From NCBI GenBank assembly GCA_018700255.1, contig JABISU010000096.1:1-7626 (forward strand): a stretch of 7,626 nt of DNA. The letters run 5' to 3'. This DNA comes from Flavobacteriales bacterium (GTDB lineage: Bacteria > Bacteroidota > Bacteroidia > Flavobacteriales > UA16). Shown here piece by piece: positions 1-5,112 of this stretch; positions within the stretch are counted from its first letter, which is position 1, and each line of letters opens with the position of its first letter. A model generated the notes under the pieces. It was not told the DNA's origin and made no database searches. It worked only from the letters and a program-made list of their open reading frames with translations. Made by a program: the position numbers and the translations under genes.

Positions 1-159
1 GGTACGGAGTTTACGCTTTCTGATGTTAAAGGACGATTAATTGAAGTCTTGAATATAAATTCAGCACGTACTCATATTGATGTAAGTGGGTTAGAACTAG
101 GTGTTTATGTTTTAAGTTCTAAAAAGTTAAACAGTTCGCTTCAAGTTGTAGTTCAATAG
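1..159 (+). CDS. 3' end of a secreted protein with a T9SS type A-like C-terminal sorting domain (partial)
   Basis: Frame 1 is open from the first base and ends at TAG 157-159, giving 52 residues of a protein that begins outside the window. The visible part reads F-T-L-S-D-V-K-G-R-L-I, a polar stretch, then I-D-V-S-G-L-E-L-G-V-Y-V-L and a short final strand ending V-V-V-Q. This is the pattern of the type A (Por) C-terminal sorting domain of Bacteroidota: a 'D..G+' turn, an 'I.....L..G.Y.L' strand, and a closing strand near the stop. In known family members it directs an exported protein through the type IX secretion system to the cell surface or medium, and is usually cleaved off. The function of the main body cannot be told from here. 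The next gene starts about 40 bases downstream on the same strand, so co-transcription is possible but not shown. The call rests on pattern recognition of a short segment. Confidence 0.72.
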   Translation, partial: GTEFTLSDVKGRLIEVLNINSARTHIDVSGLELGVYVLSSKKLNSSLQVVVQ

Positions 160-174
160 TAGTTTCATAATTAA

Positions 175-199
175 ATTGTATGTACCTTTTGCATACAAT
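175..199. promoter_or_regulatory. Perfect 8-bp inverted repeat over the phhA start codon
   Basis: ATTGTATG (175-182) and CATACAAT (192-199) are exact reverse complements separated by 9 bases (TACCTTTTG). The right arm covers the first two bases of the preferred phhA start codon (198-200), and the left arm contains an alternative in-frame ATG (180-182). As DNA it could be an operator for a dimeric regulator. As RNA it could fold into a hairpin that hides the start codon. The spacer also contains TACCTTTT, one base off the Bacteroidota -7 element TAnnTTTG, but no matching -33 TTTG element is evident at the usual spacing. The stem is AT-rich and has no following T-run, so a terminator is unlikely. 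The repeat is seen directly; its role is inferred. Confidence 0.4.
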
Positions 200-920
200 G
201 ATTCTCACTCAGAAATTTGAAGATTATACCCAAGAACAACACTCAACTTGGAATATTCTTTACGATAGACAGAAAGCACATCTTCAGGATAAAGCTAGCC
301 GACTTTATCTAGATACGCTTGATGCAATGTCTGATACTTTGACAAGAACATCTATTCCTATGGTTGAGGAGATGGCTTTGCAATTGAAGAAAGCAACTGG
401 ATGGTCAATTGAGATAGTTCCTGGCTTAATACCGCCATCTGATTTCTTTAAACTGTTGTCGAAGAAAAAATTCTGTACATCTACTTGGGTGCGTCGTAAA
501 GATCAAGTTGATTATATAGAAGAGCCTGATATGTTTCACGATACTTTCGGTCATATCCCGCCTTTGATGAACGCAGATTTCGCAAGTTTTATGCACAGAT
601 TTGGTGAGATTGGAACGGCTATCGCTAATGACGGACGGGATTTCCAAGTAACCCAACTTCAGAGGTTATATTGGTTCTTTGTTGAATTTGGATTTGTAAG
701 AGAAGAAGGTGAAGCAAAACTTTTCGGAGCAGGTATAATGTCTTCATATGGAGAAACTACTCACGCTTGGGAATTGCGTAATAAATTAAAAGTTTTCAAT
801 CTAGAAGAAGTAATGTCAACACCTTTTAGAGCTGATGTTATTCAACACGAATACTACATTTTAGATAACATTCCAGAACTTGAAAGGGATCTTAATAATT
901 GGTTCGAAAGAACATTTTAA
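198..920 (+). CDS. phhA: Phenylalanine 4-monooxygenase (aromatic amino acid hydroxylase)
   Basis: This is a cytoplasmic non-haem iron enzyme that hydroxylates phenylalanine to tyrosine using O2 and a reduced pterin, the first step of phenylalanine catabolism or a route to tyrosine. From ATG 198 the protein has 240 residues. It carries the family signature EPDMFHDTFGH with iron ligands His114 and His119, the third ligand Glu163 in WFFVEFGF, the PGLIPPSDFF segment near residue 75 that lines the pterin site, and GAGIMSSYGE near residue 178. No N-terminal ACT regulatory domain is present, as usual for bacterial forms. An in-frame ATG at 180 would add six residues (MYLLHT). Position 198 is preferred because MILTQKFEDYTQEQHSTW matches the usual start of the short bacterial enzymes. 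No pterin carbinolamine dehydratase partner is visible. Tyrosine or tryptophan hydroxylase activity is less likely in a bacterium but cannot be excluded from sequence alone. Confidence 0.93.
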   Translation: MILTQKFEDYTQEQHSTWNILYDRQKAHLQDKASRLYLDTLDAMSDTLTRTSIPMVEEMALQLKKATGWSIEIVPGLIPPSDFFKLLSKKKFCTSTWVRRKDQVDYIEEPDMFHDTFGHIPPLMNADFASFMHRFGEIGTAIANDGRDFQVTQLQRLYWFFVEFGFVREEGEAKLFGAGIMSSYGETTHAWELRNKLKVFNLEEVMSTPFRADVIQHEYYILDNIPELERDLNNWFERTF

Positions 921-929
921 ACGAGTCAT

Positions 930-2126
930 ATGAGAATATTTTTCTTCGTTATTCTAACAGCTTTGTTTTCAATTAATCTACCTGCCCAAATAGGTGCTGG
1001 TTGTGATGGAGCCAGATATAGATATAGAGTTTTTGATGACATATCAGTCGATTATGACATCCCTTATGGTAGTAATATTTCAGCAGATGGGAGTAATATT
1101 ACATTGGTAATGGATATTTATAAGCCTGTTGGTGATGTGGCAAATAACAGGCCCGTTGTTCTAGTAGCTCATGGTGGTTTTTTTCTTGCTGGTTCTAACG
1201 ATGGGTCAGACGTTGTGCCTCTTTGTCAAGACTTGGCAAGGATGGGATATGTTGTGGCATCAATAAGTTATAGATTGGGAATAAATAATTTTTTTGATCT
1301 TGAATCTTCGCTACAAGAGGCTGTTATGAGAGGTGTTCAAGATGCAAAAGCTGCGGTAAGATATTTCCGTAAATCCTATGAAATAGACGGCAATACTTGG
1401 GGTATAGATCCTGAAAGAATTGTATTGGGAGGTTCTTCTGCTGGTGGTTTTATCGCTCTGCATGCTGCTTATGTAGATGATTTAGCAGAAATTCCTTCGA
1501 CGTTAGATTTTAATTCTAACGGTTTGTCTGGTGGTATAGAAGGGGATTCAGGCTCTCCGGGTTATTCCTCGGAACTACTCTCAATATTTAATATCTCTGG
1601 TGCAATAGGAGATGATGCATGGATTTCAGCAGGAAACACGCCAGTTGTTAGCACTCATGGAACAAACGATGGAACAGTGCCCTTTGGAACGGGTTACGTT
1701 CAATTACTTGGTATCAATGTCTCTATAGTAGATGGCAGCGAGATTCTTCACAATAGAACAGATTTGTTAGGAATTGACAATTGTTTCCACGAATTCCCGG
1801 GTGCTGATCATACTCCACATTCATTTTCCACTCAATATTACGATACAACGAGAGCAGTTACTGTAGGTTTTACGAGTAGACAAGTGTGTCCTTTATACCC
1901 TCCTATTTGTGGATGGTATGATGTGGATTCCCCTCCTCCAATTGTAAATACTTGCCCTGCTGATATAGTTGCTGACGGAGTAATTACTGTAGCGGATATA
2001 TTAGAAATATTAGGTCAATTCGGTTGTGAGATTAACTGTTTTGCTGATGTTGATGAAGACGGAGCGGTAACCGTTTCTGATGTGCTATTGGTTCTGGCCG
2101 TGTTTGGTGAACCTTGTCCAAGCTAA
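930..2126 (+). CDS. Secreted alpha/beta-hydrolase (esterase-like) with dockerin-like C-terminal tail
   Basis: The 398-residue product is probably an exported carboxylic-ester hydrolase of the BD-FAE/hormone-sensitive-lipase-like group. Residues 1-19 form a Sec signal peptide, with a likely type I cleavage site after LPA and before Gln20. The fold is marked by the oxyanion-hole motif HGG at 81-83, the nucleophile elbow GGSSAGG with Ser170, the acid Asp247 in HGTNDGTVPF, and the likely catalytic His294 in GADHTPHSF. A proline-bearing linker (about 327-341, PPP) leads to two cysteine-framed EF-hand-like repeats (342-396), after which the protein stops with no T9SS domain. The true substrate is not evident; acetyl or feruloyl groups on polysaccharides are a guess from the neighbouring glycosidases. 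It begins 9 nt after phhA and ends 3 nt before cutC, with no obvious Shine-Dalgarno site. ATG 930 is chosen because it gives an intact signal peptide. Confidence 0.82.
   Translation: MRIFFFVILTALFSINLPAQIGAGCDGARYRYRVFDDISVDYDIPYGSNISADGSNITLVMDIYKPVGDVANNRPVVLVAHGGFFLAGSNDGSDVVPLCQDLARMGYVVASISYRLGINNFFDLESSLQEAVMRGVQDAKAAVRYFRKSYEIDGNTWGIDPERIVLGGSSAGGFIALHAAYVDDLAEIPSTLDFNSNGLSGGIEGDSGSPGYSSELLSIFNISGAIGDDAWISAGNTPVVSTHGTNDGTVPFGTGYVQLLGINVSIVDGSEILHNRTDLLGIDNCFHEFPGADHTPHSFSTQYYDTTRAVTVGFTSRQVCPLYPPICGWYDVDSPPPIVNTCPADIVADGVITVADILEILGQFGCEINCFADVDEDGAVTVSDVLLVLAVFGEPCPS
1953..2117 (+). repeat. Two tandem Cys-framed dockerin/EF-hand-like repeats (in the hydrolase tail)
   Basis: The 3' end of the hydrolase gene encodes two related units, 1953-2027 (residues 342-366) and 2037-2117 (residues 370-396). 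Each starts and ends with cysteine and contains a calcium-loop pattern followed by a hydrophobic helix and F-G near its end. Unit 1 is D-I-V-A-D-G-V-I-T-V-A-D, where loop position 3 is Val instead of Asp/Asn. Unit 2 is D-V-D-E-D-G-A-V-T-V-S-D, a complete loop. The DNA also retains similarity (GCTGAT and GACGGAG in both). By family knowledge such pairs resemble type I dockerin or planctomycete-type dockerin-like modules. One disulfide per repeat is inferred from the cysteine spacing. Confidence 0.7.
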
Positions 2127-2129
2127 AAG

Positions 2130-2849
2130 ATGAATTTCGAGATTTGTGTAAGTACGCCTGTTGATGTCGCTATAGCATTAGAAGCAGGTGCGGATAGAGT
2201 TGAGCTTTGTGGACACTGGGAGTGCGGTGGACTTACCCCTACCACAGCTTCTGTAAGAGCTAGTGCAAGCATAGGTATCCCTGTTAGGGCATTGATAAGA
2301 CCTAGAGCAGGTAATTTTGTCTACAATGCTACTGAAAAGGAATTAATTATAGCTGAAGCATTAGATTGCCTTGACTCAGGTGCGGATATGATTGTGGTTG
2401 GAGGATTAGATGAATCTGGAAATGTGGATGAGCACTTGCTTGAGATGCTATGCGAAAAGATATCCAGTGAAGTTATGGTATTTCATAGGGCTCTAGATGT
2501 GTCAAATAATCCCTTAGCGTCTGCGAAAGTTCTGCAAGATTTTGGAATTAAGACAGTCTTATCGAGCGGTGGAGCTCCGGCGGCAGGTCTAGGACTTGGA
2601 TTGCTTGGGGATCTTTCCCAACTGGGACTGGAAGTTATAGCAGGAGGTGGTGTAAGATTAGAAGATGTTACAACATTAGGTAAAGCGGGAGTAGAAGCAG
2701 TACATGCTTCTTGTAGATTAAAAACTCTTTCTAATACATTGAATCATGGAGATGAAGGTCTATTCGACTTGAGCACATATCCGGTAGATTTTGATAAGGC
2801 TGTTCAGCTAAGTGATGAGGTACTAAAATGGAATGAAGATGAATTGTAA
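2130..2849 (+). CDS. cutC: CutC family TIM-barrel protein
   Basis: This 239-residue protein matches the CutC family along its length: an N-terminal FEICV strand, GADRVELC with the GGLTP loop (residues 20-37), VRALIRPRAGNFVY (52-65), FHRALD (118-123), SSGGAP (145-150), IAGGGV (170-175) and HASCR (192-196). These are the conserved strand ends of a small cytoplasmic TIM barrel. The two cysteines proposed to bind copper in CutC proteins, here Cys6 and Cys27, are present. The family is named for copper homeostasis, but its biochemical reaction is not established, and the E. coli cutC copper phenotype has been attributed to the sRNA MicL encoded in the gene's 3' region. Here it starts 3 nt after the hydrolase gene and overlaps the GH20 gene by 17 nt, which points to a role tied to glycan breakdown. 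Family membership is firm; function is open. Confidence 0.93.
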   Translation: MNFEICVSTPVDVAIALEAGADRVELCGHWECGGLTPTTASVRASASIGIPVRALIRPRAGNFVYNATEKELIIAEALDCLDSGADMIVVGGLDESGNVDEHLLEMLCEKISSEVMVFHRALDVSNNPLASAKVLQDFGIKTVLSSGGAPAAGLGLGLLGDLSQLGLEVIAGGGVRLEDVTTLGKAGVEAVHASCRLKTLSNTLNHGDEGLFDLSTYPVDFDKAVQLSDEVLKWNEDEL

Positions 2850-5112
2850 GAGTTTTGGCATTTTTTTCGTGACGATATGTTCAATGTTTGTTTTTATGTC
2901 GTGTTCCCAAAAATCACCTCACAGTATACCAACTGGTGGGATAGAAGCTCTAATCCCCTTGCCTAAATCTGTGTCTTTTATTGGGGACGTGGAGCATAGT
3001 AAAATATTTTTTTCTGGTGAAGATTTAAGAATTCAAGGAATAGAAAATTTAGGTGCCACCGCAGAAGTGGTAGAATACTGGTTAATGGGTGTGGGTGTTG
3101 AGGTAAGAAAGGACTTTCCGACAAATGCGAATTTAGTCTTCGATATTAAAGGGGATGAGAAAGATGAATCCTATGATTTGATTATTAAAAATGATGTTAT
3201 TCAGATTATTGCAAATAGTGAGGTGGGGCTATTTCGTGGGTTTACTACTCTAAGGCAGATGATGCCTAATTCATGTGAGTATGGGGGGTGTGTGAGTGGT
3301 TTTTATCTTCCTGAAGTAATTGTTTCAGATTCACCTGAATTTGAACATCGGGGTTTGTTATTAGATTGTTGTAGGCACTTTATGGATGTTAATTTCATTA
3401 AAAAAATGATTGATAATCTTGCTCTTCACAAGATGAATGTGTTGCATTGGCACCTTACTGAGGATCAAGGTTGGCGTATAGAAATAGATGCTTACCCTCT
3501 TCTTACAGAAGTAGGAGCTTGGAGAACTGAGCTCGATGGAACTAAGCATGGAGGATATTATTCAAAGGATGAGATCAGAGATATTATTCAATATGCACAG
3601 AAAAGGCATGTTGAGATCATCCCAGAGATTGAGTTGCCGGGTCATAGCCAGGCGGCACTTTCATCATATCCATGGTTAGGATGTACGGGAGATCAACTAG
3701 AAGTAGCAAATAAATGGGGCGTCTTTAAAGATATTTATTGCGCGGGCAATGACAGTACTATAGCTTTTTTAGAAACCGTTTTGGATGAGGTATGTGAACT
3801 TTTTCCTTCTGACAGGATTCATATTGGAGGGGATGAAGCCCCCAAAGTGAGGTGGCATAACTGTGAGAAGTGTCAGAAAAGAATTAAAGAAAATGACTTA
3901 AAAGACGAGTATGAGCTACAGACTTGGTTTATTGAAAGGATAGGTAAATTTTTGGAGGGGAAAGGCAAAAGGATCATCGGTTGGGATGAGATTTTGGAGG
4001 GAGGTTTACCTGAGGGTGCTATGGTCCAAAGCTGGCGAGGTATGGAAGGGGCTATTGAAGCTGTCTCCATTGGCACTGACGTTATCGTTTCTCCCACGAG
4101 TCATTGCTATTTAGATTATCCCTTAAGTTCTACTAATCTTGAAGAAATATATAGTTTCCAACCACGCCCTGAGGGCACTTTAGGTGGTCCAGGTAGAATA
4201 TTAGGCGGCGAGTGCAATATGTGGACTGAAAGAGCACCCCAAGAGTTGGTTGAGTCTAAGGTATTTCCGAGAGCTATTGGGCTTGCAGAGGTTCTTTGGT
4301 CTGGTCCAGAATTTACAGGTGCTTCTGATGCATACTCTGACTTTATCAAGCGGCTTGAGCCGCATTTAGATCGACTCTCTATCCTTAAAGTTGACTATGG
4401 AATGGAATCCGTCCCTGTAACCCTATCCTTGGCAGTTCAATCTGAAAAACTTTACGCGACACTCACCCCATCTGCGGAATATATCAAAGGCTATACACTT
4501 TTTAATGGAGATAGTGTCTTGTTAGGTAAATCTATCGAAGTAGTAAGCCATGGAACAATAAGCGCTTCTATCAATTACCGAGGACGACAACTGCCTAGAC
4601 ATGAGGAGTTTTTCGTTGACGGTCACGCTGGAGTATTCCACCCCATAGAACTAGGATTTACGCCGAGTCCATATTACACTGGCGGTGGAGATTTCGCACT
4701 TGCTGATGGTAGGATAGGATCTCTTGGATTTCACGACGGTGTTTGGCAAGCAGTACAAGGAGAGGATGTTATAGCAATCATAGATCTCGAGAAAATATTA
4801 GAAATTGATTCAATTTCCTCCAACTTTTATCGCTATCAAGACGCTTGGATTTTCACTCCCAAATACGTAGAATTTTCTGTTTCTATTGATGGAGATTATT
4901 ATAAAGTAATATCTCAAAATGTGTTTAAAGACGCAACTTTAAAGAACGATGCTCAAGATATTGTTTCAGTAAATTCCGGAAAGTTGATGGATGTTCGTGC
5001 CAGATATGTCAAGATGAGAGCAGTCAATTCTGGACTTTGTCCAGACTGGCATGCCGCAGCAACAGAGCCGACATGGCTTTTCTGTGACGAAATTGTAATT
5101 AGGGCAAAGTAG
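2833..5112 (+). CDS. GH20 beta-N-acetylhexosaminidase, lipoprotein
   Basis: This 759-residue exo-enzyme releases terminal beta-linked GlcNAc or GalNAc by substrate-assisted catalysis. A lipoprotein signal peptide ends at VFMSC, with Cys24 as the lipidated residue; the -3 Phe is slightly unusual. The following SQKS lacks the acidic residues of the Bacteroidota lipoprotein surface-export signal, so a periplasmic location is more likely. Domains in order: GH20b N-terminal domain (about 38-165); catalytic barrel (about 168-490) with Arg173, HWHLTEDQGWR at 206-216, PGH at 269-271, the catalytic pair Asp334-Glu335 in HIGGDEAPK, QSWRG at 399-403 and Tyr426; a beta-sandwich resembling chitobiase/Fn3-associated domains (about 520-605); and an F5/8 type C-like (CBM32-like) domain (about 612-759). 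The start overlaps cutC by 17 nt, and a second ATG at 2839 is equally usable. The 3' end overlaps the convergent GH2 gene by 14 bp. Substrate could be N-glycan core, chitobiose or another HexNAc glycan. Confidence 0.93.
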   Translation: MKMNCKSFGIFFVTICSMFVFMSCSQKSPHSIPTGGIEALIPLPKSVSFIGDVEHSKIFFSGEDLRIQGIENLGATAEVVEYWLMGVGVEVRKDFPTNANLVFDIKGDEKDESYDLIIKNDVIQIIANSEVGLFRGFTTLRQMMPNSCEYGGCVSGFYLPEVIVSDSPEFEHRGLLLDCCRHFMDVNFIKKMIDNLALHKMNVLHWHLTEDQGWRIEIDAYPLLTEVGAWRTELDGTKHGGYYSKDEIRDIIQYAQKRHVEIIPEIELPGHSQAALSSYPWLGCTGDQLEVANKWGVFKDIYCAGNDSTIAFLETVLDEVCELFPSDRIHIGGDEAPKVRWHNCEKCQKRIKENDLKDEYELQTWFIERIGKFLEGKGKRIIGWDEILEGGLPEGAMVQSWRGMEGAIEAVSIGTDVIVSPTSHCYLDYPLSSTNLEEIYSFQPRPEGTLGGPGRILGGECNMWTERAPQELVESKVFPRAIGLAEVLWSGPEFTGASDAYSDFIKRLEPHLDRLSILKVDYGMESVPVTLSLAVQSEKLYATLTPSAEYIKGYTLFNGDSVLLGKSIEVVSHGTISASINYRGRQLPRHEEFFVDGHAGVFHPIELGFTPSPYYTGGGDFALADGRIGSLGFHDGVWQAVQGEDVIAIIDLEKILEIDSISSNFYRYQDAWIFTPKYVEFSVSIDGDYYKVISQNVFKDATLKNDAQDIVSVNSGKLMDVRARYVKMRAVNSGLCPDWHAAATEPTWLFCDEIVIRAK
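5029..5045. repeat. Perfect 7-bp inverted repeat with 3-nt loop near the convergent gene ends
   Basis: TCTGGAC (5029-5035), TTT, GTCCAGA (5039-5045) would form a compact hairpin in RNA from either strand. It lies inside the end of the GH20 gene, 65 bases before its stop codon ends, and 53 bases beyond the stop codon of the convergent GH2 gene, where a minus-strand transcript might end. There is no T-run after it on either strand, so it does not meet the pattern of an intrinsic terminator. A role in 3'-end stability is possible but unproven, and chance within coding sequence is a fair alternative. Confidence 0.25.

Larger units (their letters stand above)
198..5112 (+). other. Probable four-gene transcription unit (phhA, hydrolase, cutC, GH20)
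   Basis: Four plus-strand genes follow each other with gaps of 9 nt (921-929) and 3 nt (2127-2129), then a 17-nt overlap (2833-2849). None of the junctions has room for a promoter or terminator, so they are probably read as one message, with cutC and the GH20 gene translationally coupled. The only space for a shared promoter is upstream of 198, in the 38 bases after the preceding stop or within the preceding gene. The unit runs directly into the convergent GH2 gene without an intervening terminator. The operon is inferred from spacing only. Confidence 0.6.

Noticed and set aside
183..191. Bacteroidota -7 promoter element (TACCTTTTG)
   Set aside because: It has one base too many or one mismatch against TAnnTTTG, and no -33 TTTG element lies at the expected distance; it is mentioned only as part of the inverted-repeat region.
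1953..2117. Cellulosome component based on the dockerin-like tail
   Set aside because: There is no cohesin or scaffoldin in the window, the first calcium loop is degenerate, and the cysteine framing is not typical of clostridial type I dockerins.
2130..2849. Copper detoxification locus
   Set aside because: Only the family name of CutC suggests copper; no copper transporter, chaperone or regulator is present and all neighbours are metabolic or hydrolytic genes.
3873..4097. Minus-strand open frame opposite the GH20 gene
   Set aside because: The composition is that of antisense sequence to a conserved GH20 domain, with no family likeness; the same applies to 3361-3549 and 4116-4349, to 426-656 opposite phhA, and to the overlapping minus-strand frame 6145-6408 inside the GH2 gene.
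4350..4363. GC-rich inverted repeat GCGGCT-TG-AGCCGC
   Set aside because: It is deep inside the GH20 coding region, encodes ordinary residues (K-R-L-E-P) and has no T-run or gene boundary nearby.
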